In this document: piece by piece, positions 34,444-43,089 of the stretch | Numbering within the stretch: the stretch's first letter is position 1 | Layout: every line of letters begins with the position of its first letter | Source of the DNA: Demequina iriomotensis | GTDB taxonomy: Bacteria; Actinomycetota; Actinomycetes; Actinomycetales; Demequinaceae | NCBI RefSeq assembly: GCF_000971395.1 | Contig: NZ_BBME01000009.1 | Span: forward strand, 186,001-250,000 | Length of the DNA: 64,000 nucleotides | Reading direction: 5' to 3' | Notes under the pieces: model-generated | Told to the model about the DNA's origin: nothing | Databases searched by the model: none | The model's input: the letters and a program-made list of their open reading frames with translations, nothing else | Made by a program: the position numbers and the translations under genes

Positions 34444-34554
34444 ATGGGCAAGTGGACCAAGATCAAGGACAGCGTCACCATCCGCGTCGCCGCGAGCGCG
34501 AGCACCATCGCCGCTGTCGCCGTGGTGGCTGGCGCCGGAGTCAAGTGGAACTGA
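34444..34554 (+). CDS. 36-residue hydrophobic peptide coupled to a GGDEF-EAL gene
   Basis: ATG at 34444 follows the purine-rich GAAGGGAAG at 34430-34438. The peptide has a charged N-terminus (MGKWTKIKDS), about 20 small hydrophobic residues rich in Ala and Val, and ends VKWN. It could be a one-span membrane peptide. The GTG start of the next gene lies inside its last codons, so it may act as a translational coupler, a membrane partner, or both. I recognise no family. Confidence 0.6.
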   Translation: MGKWTKIKDSVTIRVAASASTIAAVAVVAGAGVKWN

Positions 34555-36593
34555 TCGCTCCACGTCGCGGTGGTGCCAGGCGATCCCGCCTGGCACCACC
34601 GTCCGCGCTCGACACCTTCGTCCTCGCGGTCATCACCACCGGCGCGCTCGCCGTAGCCGTCGTCGCGCTCGGCTCGCCCTGGGGTAGCGTGGTCGGATCG
34701 CCGATGACCTGGCAGGCGCTCCTGCTCGTGGGCGCCGCGATCATCGGCGAGGTGCGCCCCATCCGCCTGGTCGACGGGGGATCGGGCACGCGCACGCTGT
34801 CGACCTCGGCGCCGTTCGTGCTCGCGCTCGTCGCGGTGGCGGGCGTCGGGGTCGCCGTCCTGGCGCAGCTGGTCGCCAGCACGGTGGACGACGTCCTCCA
34901 GAGGCGGCCGGTGCGGAAGTCGCTGTTCAACCTTGCCCAGTACGCGCTGAGCGTGGTCGCCGCGCGCGGCGCGTACGCCGCGCTCACGGGCGTGCCCTTC
35001 TTCGGCGGCCCGAGCGCCGTCGGCATGGACGAGGTCGGGGCGCTGCTGGTCGCGGGTGTCGCGATGGTCGCCGTGAACTGGCTGCTCGTCGCGGTGGTCG
35101 TCTCCCTGTCCGCGCGCATCTCCATCGCGGACGTCCTGCGGATGGAGCTGCGGGACTTCGTGCTCGTCAACCTGGTGCTGCTGAGCGTCGGCTCGCTTGC
35201 GGCGGAGATCGCCTCGGACAGCGTCTGGGGCCTCCTGCTGCTCGCGGGCCCCGTGCTCGCGGCGCACGTGTTCGCCTCCTCGGCCGCGCGGCACGCCCAC
35301 GACGCCGCGCACGACCTCCTCACGGGACTCGGCAACCGCGCGCAGCTGCAGCGCGACCTCACCAGCGCGCTCGAGCGGTCCCCGGACGCCACGGGTCCCG
35401 GGCTCGTGCTGCTCGACCTCGACCACTTCAAGGACTTCAACGACACGCTCGGGCACCCCGTCGGCGACACGATCCTGCGCCAGGTCGCGCAGCGCCTCAT
35501 CGAGGCGGCGCCCACGAGCGCCCGCGCCCACCGCCTCGGCGGCGACGAGTTCGCCGTCGTGGTGCGTGGCGGGCTCGCCGAGAGCGAGAGGGTCGCGCGG
35601 GACCTGCTCGCCTCGTTCGAGGACCCCGTGAACGTCGACGGCCTCGAGCTGCTCGTGCGGGCCTCGGTCGGCGTGGCGGTCGCGCCGGTGCACGGCACCG
35701 ATGGTGCGGCGCTCCTCAAGCACGCGGACATCGCGCTGTATCACGCGAAGCTCGAGCGGGACCGGATCTCGACCTTCGACCCCGAGTTCGACATCAACAC
35801 CGTCGAGCGGCTCCAGCTGCTCGCCGACCTCCGCTGGGCGCTCGCGGAGGGCGGCCTCCACGTCGAGTACCAGCCGCAGGTCGACCTCGCCACGGGGCGC
35901 ATCGTCGCGCTCGAGGCGCTGGTGCGCTGGCGTCATCCGCAGCGCGGGCTCGTCCCGCCCGACGAGTTCGTGCCGCTCGCCGAGAACTCGGGCCTGGTGC
36001 TCGAGCTCACCACCTTCGTGCTCGATCAGGCGCTGAGCGATCTCGCGATCTGGCGATCGCGCGGGCACGACGTCCGCATGGCCGTCAACCTGTCCGCCCG
36101 GCACCTGTCGGACCTGGCGCTGCCGCTGCACGTGGGCGAGGCGATCGCGCGCCACGGGGTCCCCGCGACCTCGTTGGTGCTCGAGGTCACCGAGACGGGC
36201 ATCCTCTCCGACCCGGTGCGCGCGGACCTGGTGATCCGTGAGCTGCGCCGGCTCGGCGCGGCGATCGCGATCGACGACTACGGGACAGGGAACGCGTCCC
36301 TCAGCTATCTCCGCCGCCTCGCGATCGACGAGCTCAAGATCGATCGGTCGTTCGTCAGCAACATCGGCGCGGACGACCACGATCTCATCATCGTGCGCTC
36401 GACCATCGAGCTCGCGCTCGCGCTCGGGCTGCGCGTGGTCGCCGAGGGGGTCGAGGACGAGGCGTCCGCAGCGGCCCTCGCGGCGTTCGGCCCGGTCATC
36501 GCCCAGGGGTTCCACCTGGGGCGGCCCGCGCCCGCCGACGCGGTCGCGCGGTCGCTCGACGCGTCGCCGACCGCCGCCGTGCGGCGGGGCTGA
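34545..36593 (+). CDS. Membrane GGDEF-EAL protein, paralogue 2
   Basis: About 682 residues. GTG at 34545 is chosen because GGAG (34537-34540) precedes it; it overlaps the end of the peptide gene by 10 bases. Multi-span membrane region (about residues 25-240), then GGDEF (RLGGDEFAVV) and EAL (EALVRWRHP, NLSARHL, VTETGI, IDDYGTG, LKIDRSF, AEGVED) with catalytic residues intact. No I-site, so synthesis should not be feedback-inhibited in the usual way. The next gene begins two bases after its stop. Confidence 0.9.
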   Translation: MELIAPRRGGARRSRLAPPSALDTFVLAVITTGALAVAVVALGSPWGSVVGSPMTWQALLLVGAAIIGEVRPIRLVDGGSGTRTLSTSAPFVLALVAVAGVGVAVLAQLVASTVDDVLQRRPVRKSLFNLAQYALSVVAARGAYAALTGVPFFGGPSAVGMDEVGALLVAGVAMVAVNWLLVAVVVSLSARISIADVLRMELRDFVLVNLVLLSVGSLAAEIASDSVWGLLLLAGPVLAAHVFASSAARHAHDAAHDLLTGLGNRAQLQRDLTSALERSPDATGPGLVLLDLDHFKDFNDTLGHPVGDTILRQVAQRLIEAAPTSARAHRLGGDEFAVVVRGGLAESERVARDLLASFEDPVNVDGLELLVRASVGVAVAPVHGTDGAALLKHADIALYHAKLERDRISTFDPEFDINTVERLQLLADLRWALAEGGLHVEYQPQVDLATGRIVALEALVRWRHPQRGLVPPDEFVPLAENSGLVLELTTFVLDQALSDLAIWRSRGHDVRMAVNLSARHLSDLALPLHVGEAIARHGVPATSLVLEVTETGILSDPVRADLVIRELRRLGAAIAIDDYGTGNASLSYLRRLAIDELKIDRSFVSNIGADDHDLIIVRSTIELALALGLRVVAEGVEDEASAAALAAFGPVIAQGFHLGRPAPADAVARSLDASPTAAVRRG

Positions 36594-36595
36594 CG

Positions 36596-37147
36596 ATGCT
36601 GGTGCTGGCCGCCGGCGTCCTCGCGCTGCTGTCGCCGCTGCTCGCGCTGCGGTGGCCCGCGGGACTCGCGCTGCGGCGCTGGCGCGCGCCGGCCCTCATC
36701 TGGGGGGCGCTCGTCGCCCAGATCGTCATCATCGACGTGAGCCTGCCGGAGGCGGTCGCACCGCCCGCGCACGTCGCGACCTACGTCGCCGTGCTGGCGT
36801 TCCTGTGGCTCAACCGGGAGGCGCGCGGCGCGCTCGTCGTGGCGGCCGGAGCGTTCGCGAACGGTCTCGCGATCGCGCTCAACGGCGGCGTGCTGCCGGC
36901 GAGCGCCGGCGCGATCGAGGCCGCCGGGATCGACGTGGACCACGAGTTCGTCAACTCCGCGGTGATGGCGGACCCCGTGCTCCCGTGGCTCGGCGACGTG
37001 TTCGCCTGGCCGGATCCGCTGCCGCTCGCGAACACCTTCAGCATCGGCGACGTGCTCATCGTGGCCGGGGTGGCGGTCGCCGCGTGGTCGCAGGCCCGGC
37101 CGCTCCGGCCGCGCAGGCACGCACCCGCGCCGACGGTCGACGCGTAG
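36596..37147 (+). CDS. DUF5317-like membrane protein
   Basis: 183 residues, two bases after the GGDEF-EAL stop and so co-transcribed. Four or five hydrophobic helices; the central stretch FANGLAIALNGGVLPAS is, as I recall, the conserved mark of DUF5317 proteins, small actinobacterial and Firmicute membrane proteins often found beside signalling genes. Function unknown; a membrane partner of the c-di-GMP enzyme is plausible. Confidence 0.75.
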   Translation: MLVLAAGVLALLSPLLALRWPAGLALRRWRAPALIWGALVAQIVIIDVSLPEAVAPPAHVATYVAVLAFLWLNREARGALVVAAGAFANGLAIALNGGVLPASAGAIEAAGIDVDHEFVNSAVMADPVLPWLGDVFAWPDPLPLANTFSIGDVLIVAGVAVAAWSQARPLRPRRHAPAPTVDA

Positions 37148-37249
37148 GGGGGCGTCGGCCACCCATCGGCGTGCCGGCGGGCCCGCCGCCCGCAGGTACC
37201 ATGGCCGTCGTCCGGCGCCCCCGTGAGCGCGGCGCGGGGCGCACGGGTC

Positions 37250-37276
37250 TCAACAGCCTCCGTCCTCGGCCGATAG
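37250..37276 (+). promoter_or_regulatory. Sigma-28 (FliA/WhiG)-like promoter of the third GGDEF-EAL gene
   Basis: TCAA (37250-37253), a 15-base spacer and GCCGATAG (37269-37276), against the consensus TAAA-N15-GCCGATAA. It stands 90 bases before the start codon. Confidence 0.6.
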
Positions 37277-37365
37277 GGGCCTGGGGAGGCGTTCACATCG
37301 GTCGGGGCCGGGTGCCCGCCGCCGCGCGGGACGCCTGCGCCCACGACCCGAGCCAAGGAGACAGG

Positions 37366-39405
37366 ATGACGAGCGCCTCGCCGCACATGCGCCAGCGGCT
37401 GCTCCTCGTCTACATGGTCGCGGTGACCGTCGTCGGTGCTGGCGCGCTCGCCCTCACGTCGGCCCACCTCACGTGGCCCACCGACCTCTCCGCGAGCACC
37501 GTCGTGTCCGTGATCTTCCTCTCGGTCTTCGGGATCGTCGGCGAGCTCCGCCCGATCTGGCTGGTGCGCCGCGGGCAGGAGACCAGGACCCTCTCGCTCG
37601 CGACGCCGGCCGTGCTCGCGCTCGTCGCCGTCGCAGGCCCGCTCATCGCCGTCGCCGTGCAGGTGTCGAGCACGCTCATCGACGACATCATGGACAAGCG
37701 CCGCTGGTACAAGACGGTGTTCAACGCGGCCCAGTACGCCGTGTGCGTCCTGGCCGCGCACGGGATCTACGAGACGCTCGCCGGCGACCTCGGCGGCGTG
37801 CGCAGCCCGCTCGCGCATGCGCAGCGGATCGGCGCGCTCATGCTCGCGGGACTCGTGATGATCGTGCTCAACTGGGTGCTCATCGGCATCGCGGTGTCGC
37901 TCGCGTCGGGGCAGACGCTGCGCTCCACGCTCAACACCGATGCCGGCGAGTTCATCGCGACCCACGTGGTGCTCCTGAGCCTCGGCGGCGTGGCGGCCGA
38001 CCTCGCGCCGCATGGCGTCGGGGCGCTCGTGCTCCTGGTGCCGCCCGCGATAGCGGCGAGGCGCTTCGCCTCAGCCGGTGCCCGGCACGCTCACGAGGCG
38101 TCCCATGACTCGCTCACCGGGCTGCGCAACCGCAGCGAGCTCCATCACGCGCTCGGGGACGCTCTCGAGGAGGCGCAGCACGTCTACGGTCAGGGCCCCG
38201 GGCTGGTCCTGCTCGACCTCGACCACTTCAAGGTGTTCAACGACACGCTCGGCCATCCCGTCGGCGACGAGATCCTCCGGGAGGTCGCGCGCCGCCTCGA
38301 GGCGAAGGTGCCCGAGGGGGCGTCGGTGCACAGGCTCGGCGGGGACGAGTTCGCCGTCGTGGTCGCCGGCAGCGCGGAGGACGCGCGCTCGCTCGCGGCG
38401 CAGCTGCTCGCGGGGCTCGACGATCCGGTGCGGATCGATGACCTCGAGCTGCTGGTGCGCGCGAGCGCCGGGGTCGCGTGCGCCCCGATGCACGGCAGCG
38501 ACGTCGACACGCTCATGAAGAACGCCGACATCGCGCTGTACCACGCCAAGCTCGAGCGGGACCGGATCAGCGTGTACGCGCCCGAGTACGACCTCAACAC
38601 GGTCGAGCGGCTCCGGCTCCTCGCGGACCTGCGCGTCGCGATCGACAAGGGCGACCTCGACGTGGTCTACCAGCCGCAGTTCCAGCTCGCGGGCTCGCGC
38701 GTGGTCGCGGTCGAGGCCCTCGCGCGCTGGCGTCACTGCACGCGCGGACCGATCGGCCCCGACGTCTTCATCCCGCTCGCCGAGGACTCGGGCCTCATCT
38801 TCCGCCTCACCACCGTGGTGCTCGACAAGGCACTCGCGCAGCTCGCCCTGTGGCGCGAGGCGGGTCACGACATCCGCATGTCGGTCAACCTGTCGGCGCG
38901 TCACCTCTCCGACCTCGGCGTGCCCCAGCAGGTCGCCCTCGCGTTGCGCCGCCACGGCGTCCCCGCATCGTCGCTGGTGCTCGAGGTGACCGAGACGGCG
39001 ATCCTGTCCGACCCGGTCCGTGCCGACCTGGTGATCCGCGCGCTGCGCGCGCTGGGCGTGACCATCGCGATCGACGACTACGGCACGGGCCACGCGTCGC
39101 TCAGCTACCTGCGCCGCCTCGAGGTCGACGAGCTCAAGATCGACCGCGTCTTCGTGAGCAACATCCGCGCCGCGGACCAGGACATGATCATCGTGCGCTC
39201 GACCATCGCGCTCGCGCTCGAGCTGGGCCTGCGCGTGGTCGCCGAGGGCGTCGAGGACCAGCCGACCGTCGAGGCGCTGCGCGGCTACGGCGACGTCATC
39301 GCGCAGGGCTACCACCTGGGCGGCCCGGCGCCTGCGGCGGAGGTCGAGCAGATGATCATCCGCGCGAACGGCATGCCGGCGCTGGAGGGCCTCGCGCGCT
39401 CCTGA
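37366..39405 (+). CDS. Membrane GGDEF-EAL protein, paralogue 3
   Basis: 679 residues; AAGGAG five bases before the ATG. Same layout as its two neighbours: membrane region (residues 8-225), GGDEF (RLGGDEFAVV; no I-site) and EAL (EALARWRH, NLSARHL, VTETAI, IDDYGTG, LKIDRVF, AEGVED). An RWRHC replaces the usual RWxHP next to the EAL motif. It has its own sigma-28-like promoter. The three copies clearly arose by tandem duplication. Confidence 0.92.
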   Translation: MTSASPHMRQRLLLVYMVAVTVVGAGALALTSAHLTWPTDLSASTVVSVIFLSVFGIVGELRPIWLVRRGQETRTLSLATPAVLALVAVAGPLIAVAVQVSSTLIDDIMDKRRWYKTVFNAAQYAVCVLAAHGIYETLAGDLGGVRSPLAHAQRIGALMLAGLVMIVLNWVLIGIAVSLASGQTLRSTLNTDAGEFIATHVVLLSLGGVAADLAPHGVGALVLLVPPAIAARRFASAGARHAHEASHDSLTGLRNRSELHHALGDALEEAQHVYGQGPGLVLLDLDHFKVFNDTLGHPVGDEILREVARRLEAKVPEGASVHRLGGDEFAVVVAGSAEDARSLAAQLLAGLDDPVRIDDLELLVRASAGVACAPMHGSDVDTLMKNADIALYHAKLERDRISVYAPEYDLNTVERLRLLADLRVAIDKGDLDVVYQPQFQLAGSRVVAVEALARWRHCTRGPIGPDVFIPLAEDSGLIFRLTTVVLDKALAQLALWREAGHDIRMSVNLSARHLSDLGVPQQVALALRRHGVPASSLVLEVTETAILSDPVRADLVIRALRALGVTIAIDDYGTGHASLSYLRRLEVDELKIDRVFVSNIRAADQDMIIVRSTIALALELGLRVVAEGVEDQPTVEALRGYGDVIAQGYHLGGPAPAAEVEQMIIRANGMPALEGLARS

Positions 39406-39432
39406 CGCCGCGCCCGCGTCGATGCGTCCCGG

Positions 39433-39479
39433 GAGGTTCCGAGTGCCCGAATCCTCGAATATCGGGCACTGAGCACCTC
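39433..39479. terminator. Long imperfect inverted repeat after the third GGDEF-EAL gene
   Basis: AGTGCCCGA (39442-39450) pairs exactly with TCGGGCACT (39462-39470); with mismatches the arms extend to 18 bases each (39433-39450 and 39462-39479). It starts 28 bases after the stop and probably ends transcription. Confidence 0.55.
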
Positions 39480-39516
39480 GCGGCGCGCGGTGGGGCGGCG
39501 CGGCCCACACGTGCGA

Positions 39517-39550
39517 AACGGCCCGGATCCCCTGAGGGAGCCAGGCCGTT
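39517..39550 (-). terminator. Hairpin downstream of the tRNA gene
   Basis: AACGGCC and GGCCGTT flank a partly paired inner stem (GGATCCC with GGGAGCC). On the minus strand it lies about ten bases after the tRNA 3' end and is followed by TTTCG, as expected for its terminator. Confidence 0.6.
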
Positions 39551-39558
39551 CTCGCGAG

Positions 39559-39629
39559 AGCGGGTGACGGGAATCGAACCCGCGCTATCAGCTTGGGAAG
39601 CTGAAGTTCTACCATTGAACTACACCCGC
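39559..39629 (-). tRNA. tRNA-Gly, anticodon CCC
   Basis: On the minus strand the acceptor arms GCGGGTG and CACCCGC pair over 7 bases. The D arm GTTCAATGGTAGAAC is typical of glycine tRNAs, the anticodon arm is TCAGC-TTCCCAA-GCTGA giving anticodon CCC, and the T arm is CGGGTTCGATTCCCG. Length 71 with discriminator U; CCA is not encoded. It reads GGG codons. Confidence 0.93.
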
Positions 39630-39681
39630 GAGCGCCGTCCGAAGGCGGCGCGTGACCCATTGTAGGGGGTCGCGCGAGCCC

Positions 39682-40596
39682 TCAGCGCTGAGGCGTCGCC
39701 GCGATGGCGAAGGTCGCCGCGACGGTCTCGCCCGGCGCGACGGTGAACAGGCCGGTGCCGCCCACGCCCGTCGCGTGCATCGTGAACGCGTCGTTCGCGT
39801 GGGAGACGGGCTCGAGCGCGAAGAAGTCCTTGCCCGGCGGGACATACACGACGGCGTGCCCGAGCACCGGATCGGCCGTGATCTCCAGCGACACCGCGCC
39901 CGGGTACTCGAGCGACGCGAGCACGTCGCCCGTGCGGCCGGCGTAGCAGTCGTCGACGAAGGCTTCGCCCAGCGGGCGGCGCTGCGTGAAGTCGGCGTGC
40001 TCCGGGATCGGGCCCGCCTCGGACGAGGCCATCATGCCCTCGAGCGCGTAAGCGGTCTCGCAGCGCAGCTCGAGCTCGGCCTCGGGCGAGCCCGCGATGC
40101 TGCGCAGGAAGTGCGGGTGGTGCCCGAGCCCGGCCGGGAACGCCTCCTCGTCCACGTTGACGATCTCGGTGGTCCACACGAAGCGGTCGTCCTCGAGGGC
40201 GTAGGTGAGGCGCGCGATGAAGGTCCACGGCCAGTTCATGCCGAAGTAGTCGCGCGAGTCGAGCTCGAGCACCGCCCGGTCGGAGGTGCTCTCGAGCACC
40301 TCCCACGGGAACTCCCAGCCCGTGCCGTGGATCGCGGTGCCGTCGGGCCAGTTGACCCGGAGGGCGTACTGCGAGCCGTCCCACAGCAGCCGGCCGTCGC
40401 GGATCCGGTTGGACCACGGCACGAGCGGGTACGACGCGGTCTCGGTGGTCGTCGCGAGGTCCGCGGCGGAGGTGGGTCGGAGGACGTCCGCCCAGTCGTC
40501 GCCGATGCGGGTCTGGGCGAAGGCGACGGCGCCGCCGGTGGCGGGCACCAGGCCGACGCGCCAGTGCGGGTTCTCGAGCGTGATGAGCGCGGGCAT
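39682..40596 (-). CDS. Aldose 1-epimerase family protein
   Basis: 304 residues of the galactose-mutarotase fold: N-terminal beta strands with LVPATGGAVAFAQT, LVPWSNRIRDGR, AIHGTGWEFPWEV, the histidine pair GLGHHPHFL, and a late conserved EPVSHANDAF. These enzymes interconvert sugar anomers in the cytosol. The ATG at 40596 has a GGAGG immediately before it, closer than usual, so an upstream GTG is possible. Confidence 0.85.
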   Translation of the reverse strand: MPALITLENPHWRVGLVPATGGAVAFAQTRIGDDWADVLRPTSAADLATTTETASYPLVPWSNRIRDGRLLWDGSQYALRVNWPDGTAIHGTGWEFPWEVLESTSDRAVLELDSRDYFGMNWPWTFIARLTYALEDDRFVWTTEIVNVDEEAFPAGLGHHPHFLRSIAGSPEAELELRCETAYALEGMMASSEAGPIPEHADFTQRRPLGEAFVDDCYAGRTGDVLASLEYPGAVSLEITADPVLGHAVVYVPPGKDFFALEPVSHANDAFTMHATGVGGTGLFTVAPGETVAATFAIAATPQR

Positions 40597-40678
40597 GCCT
40601 CCATCATGGTCCACGCTCGTGCGGGCGTGGGCGCCGGACGTCCCGCACGACGGCCGCGGGCACGCCACAATGTGTGCC

Positions 40679-41149
40679 ATGCCGCCTCGTCCCGCCCGGA
40701 GCACCCCCGCGCGCATCGTGCTCGCGGCCGCCCTGGTCCCGGCGCTCCTGCCCGCGCTCGCGGGCTGCGCCGGCACGCCCGAGTACCCCATCCTCGCGCC
40801 GTCCGCGCCGGCGAAGGTGCCCGACCGCGTGTACGCGATGCGCGCGCTCGAGATCACGGTGACGAGCGCGGTCGAGGGCCCCGTGCGGGTCACCGGCGGC
40901 ACCGTGTTCTCCCCCTACTTCGACCGCGTCGACGCGGTGGGCATCGACGTCGAGCTAGGCGAGGGCGACGAGGCGGTCGTGACGCTCCCGCTCGGCGCCG
41001 CGACCTGCCCGGCGGGGGAGGGGGGCACCAGCGCGCAGCTGGTGCTGGAGGTCGACGGCCAGGAGCTGCTGCAGAGCGTCGCGCTCGACGCGCAGGGCAT
41101 CGGCCGCCTCAACTCGGACGCGTGCGCGCTCATCCTCGACGACGAATGA
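40679..41149 (+). CDS. Small lipoprotein, unknown function
   Basis: 156 residues. A Tat/Sec-like signal (ARSTPARIVLAAALVPALL) ends in the lipobox ALAGC, so Cys would be lipidated and the protein anchored outside. The remaining ~120 residues are beta-rich with two further cysteines (TCPAG, SDACAL) that may form a disulfide. CACAAT seven bases before the ATG may be a leaderless -10; ATG 40670 is an alternative in-frame start. Confidence 0.7.
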   Translation: MPPRPARSTPARIVLAAALVPALLPALAGCAGTPEYPILAPSAPAKVPDRVYAMRALEITVTSAVEGPVRVTGGTVFSPYFDRVDAVGIDVELGEGDEAVVTLPLGAATCPAGEGGTSAQLVLEVDGQELLQSVALDAQGIGRLNSDACALILDDE

Positions 41150-41155
41150 TCGTGC

Positions 41156-41186
41156 TTGACCCTCCCCCGGTGGGAGGGTCCAAGGT
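41156..41186 (+). promoter_or_regulatory. MerR-type promoter with operator inside the spacer
   Basis: TTGACC (-35, 41156-41161) and CAAGGT (-10, 41181-41186) are 19 bases apart. The spacer is filled by a perfect 9-base inverted repeat, GACCCTCCC (41158-41166) and GGGAGGGTC (41172-41180). Elongated spacer plus central palindrome is the hallmark of MerR-activated promoters. The -10 ends six bases before the ATG. Confidence 0.85.
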
Positions 41187-41192
41187 GAGGTC

Positions 41193-42041
41193 ATGCACTC
41201 GGGAGAGCTCCTCAGCATCGGCGCCTTCGCCGCGCTGAGCCGTCTGTCCGTCAAGGCGCTCCGGCACTACGACGAGCAGGGCCTCCTCGCCCCCGTGCGG
41301 GTCGATCCCGTCACCTCGTACCGCTGGTACTCGCCGGACCAGGTCCGGCGCGCCGCGCTCATCGGCACGATGCGTCGCATGGACGTCCCGCTCCCCGTCA
41401 TCCGCGCGGTCCTCGACCACGCGACGGGGCCCGAGGAGGCCGTGGAGGCGTTCACCGGCTGGTGGGCCGCGCAGGAGAGGCGCCACGACGAGCGTCGGGG
41501 CATCGGCCGCTACCTCACCCGACAGCTGCGACAGCAAGGAACCGTCATGGACATCTCGACCCGCTCCGTCCCGGAGCGCACGCTCGCCGTCATCGGCCGC
41601 GAGCTCTACCAGCCCGAGCTGGAGCCCTTCATCATGGAGGCCTTCTCCACGCTCTTCCGCCACGCGGAGGCCCGCCCGGGCCTGCGCGCCCTCGACACCA
41701 CGCCCGCGGAGCCCACCTACGTGATCTACCACGGCCCCGTCACCCCCGATCAGAGCGCGCTCGTCGAGGCGTGCATCGTGGTCTCGCCGGACGCGCGCCC
41801 CGCCGAGGGCGTCGCGATCCGCCTCGAGCCCGCGCACGAGGAGGCCTACGCCACCCTCACGCGGGCCGAGGTGGAGTTCCCCGACATCCTCGACGCCTAC
41901 GACGCGGTCGCGGAGTGGGTCCTCGCCCACGGCACGATGCGCGAGGACCTGCCCTCGCGCGAGGTGTACTTCACGGACGTCATGAAGGCCGCGCCCGGCG
42001 ACCCGGCGTGCGACGTCGCCTTCCCGTTCGTCGCCCGCTGA
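41193..42041 (+). CDS. MerR-family regulator with GyrI-like ligand-binding domain
   Basis: 282 residues. Residues 6-75 are a MerR winged helix (SIGAFAALSRLSVKALRHYDE, YRWYSPDQ), a dimerising helix follows, and residues about 125-282 are a GyrI/BmrR-type effector domain that binds amphipathic compounds. It probably controls its own leaderless transcript through the palindrome in its promoter. No efflux pump is directly adjacent; an MFS exporter lies 1 kb downstream on the other strand and is a possible target. Confidence 0.9.
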   Translation: MHSGELLSIGAFAALSRLSVKALRHYDEQGLLAPVRVDPVTSYRWYSPDQVRRAALIGTMRRMDVPLPVIRAVLDHATGPEEAVEAFTGWWAAQERRHDERRGIGRYLTRQLRQQGTVMDISTRSVPERTLAVIGRELYQPELEPFIMEAFSTLFRHAEARPGLRALDTTPAEPTYVIYHGPVTPDQSALVEACIVVSPDARPAEGVAIRLEPAHEEAYATLTRAEVEFPDILDAYDAVAEWVLAHGTMREDLPSREVYFTDVMKAAPGDPACDVAFPFVAR

Positions 42042-42049
42042 CGCGGCCG

Positions 42050-42085
42050 GGGACGATGCGCGGGCGCCGCCTCGCGCATCGTCCC
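42050..42085 (+). terminator. Terminator of the MerR-family gene
   Basis: GGGACGATGCGCG (42050-42062) pairs exactly with CGCGCATCGTCCC (42073-42085), a 13-base-pair stem nine bases after the stop. Confidence 0.75.
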
Positions 42086-42139
42086 TCGCGGACGTAGCCT
42101 GACCGGTGGCACCGTCGCCGCGCCCGCCCGGGAGGAACC

Positions 42140-42592
42140 ATGGCCACCGTCTCCGCCTATCTCAACTTCGACGGGACGTGCGAGGAGGCCTTCGCGTTCT
42201 ATCGCGAGGTCTTCGGGGGCGAGCTGGTCGACCCGCCGATGCGCATGGGCGACATGCCCCCGACGCCCGGGCAGCCGCCGCTCGCCGAGGACGAGGCGTC
42301 GCGCGTCATGCACGTCGCCCTCGACATCGTCGCGGGGTACCGGCTCATGGGGTCCGACATCCTGCCGTCGATGGGTCATGTCCTCACCGCCGGCAACGCG
42401 ATGTACGTCGCGATCACGCTCGACGACGAGGACGAGGCGCGCGACCTGTTCGCGAAGCTCTCCGCGGGCGGGACGGTCGCGGTCGAGCCGACGCCGATGT
42501 TCTGGGGCGACCTGTACTCCGACTTCATCGACCGCTTCGGGATCCAGTGGATGGTGATGGCCCCGCTGACCGAGGGCACCGGCCTGGCGTAG
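42140..42592 (+). CDS. VOC-family (PhnB/glyoxalase-like) protein
   Basis: 150 residues with a GGGAGGA Shine-Dalgarno; TAGCCT at 42095-42100 is the likely -10. The fold marks are AYLNFDGTCEEAFAFYREVFGG at the N-terminus and DRFGIQWMVM at the C-terminus, as in PhnB-like metal-dependent vicinal oxygen chelate proteins. Substrate unknown; often stress or antibiotic-related. Confidence 0.88.
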   Translation: MATVSAYLNFDGTCEEAFAFYREVFGGELVDPPMRMGDMPPTPGQPPLAEDEASRVMHVALDIVAGYRLMGSDILPSMGHVLTAGNAMYVAITLDDEDEARDLFAKLSAGGTVAVEPTPMFWGDLYSDFIDRFGIQWMVMAPLTEGTGLA

Positions 42593-42597
42593 GCGTC

Positions 42598-43035
42598 CTA
42601 CGCGTCGGCCTCGCTCGTGTACGCCTCCTCGAGCGCGTCGAAGAACGCGTCGGCGAGCTCCTGGAAGCCGTCGCGGTCGAGCCGGATCGCGTCCCCTGGG
42701 TCGAGGCCGAGCACCGTGGTGCCGGCGTCGAGGCCCGCTTCCTCGGGGGGGTCGAACCGTCCGCCGTTCGCGTTGAGCGCCGCGACCACGGCCCTCAGCT
42801 CGTGGAGCGGCCCTGGGGCGTCGCCCTCGACGGTGCGCGAGCGGAGGGCGAACATCCCTTCGAGCTGCCCGGCCATGGCGTTGAAGTACTCGTCCTCGAT
42901 GTCCTGGATCGCCCCGTCCATCGACGCGTCCGTCGGCGCCTGGGCGCGAAGCAGGTCGAACGCCGCGATCTGGGCCTCGATCCGCCACCGGCATGACGCG
43001 ATGTAGTCGCCGCTGAACGTGCCCTGCTCCTCCAT
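42598..43035 (-). CDS. Hypothetical acidic protein
   Basis: 145 residues; GGGAGG lies eight bases before the ATG. Acidic and largely helical, with a single cysteine near the N-terminus (SCRWRIEAQIAAFDLL). No signal peptide, membrane span or family that I recognise. Convergent with the VOC gene, whose stop is six bases away. Confidence 0.6.
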   Translation of the reverse strand: MEEQGTFSGDYIASCRWRIEAQIAAFDLLRAQAPTDASMDGAIQDIEDEYFNAMAGQLEGMFALRSRTVEGDAPGPLHELRAVVAALNANGGRFDPPEEAGLDAGTTVLGLDPGDAIRLDRDGFQELADAFFDALEEAYTSEADA

Positions 43036-43089
43036 GTGGGACCTCCCTGCGCCCAGTATGCGCAACCGCGCCGGTTTTGGCTCCCCCCG

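Noticed and set aside
32169-36515. 1448-codon open frame on the minus strand
   Set aside because: It runs antisense to two GGDEF-EAL genes; the translation is a His/Arg/Asp-rich mirror with no domain, typical of high-GC shadow frames.
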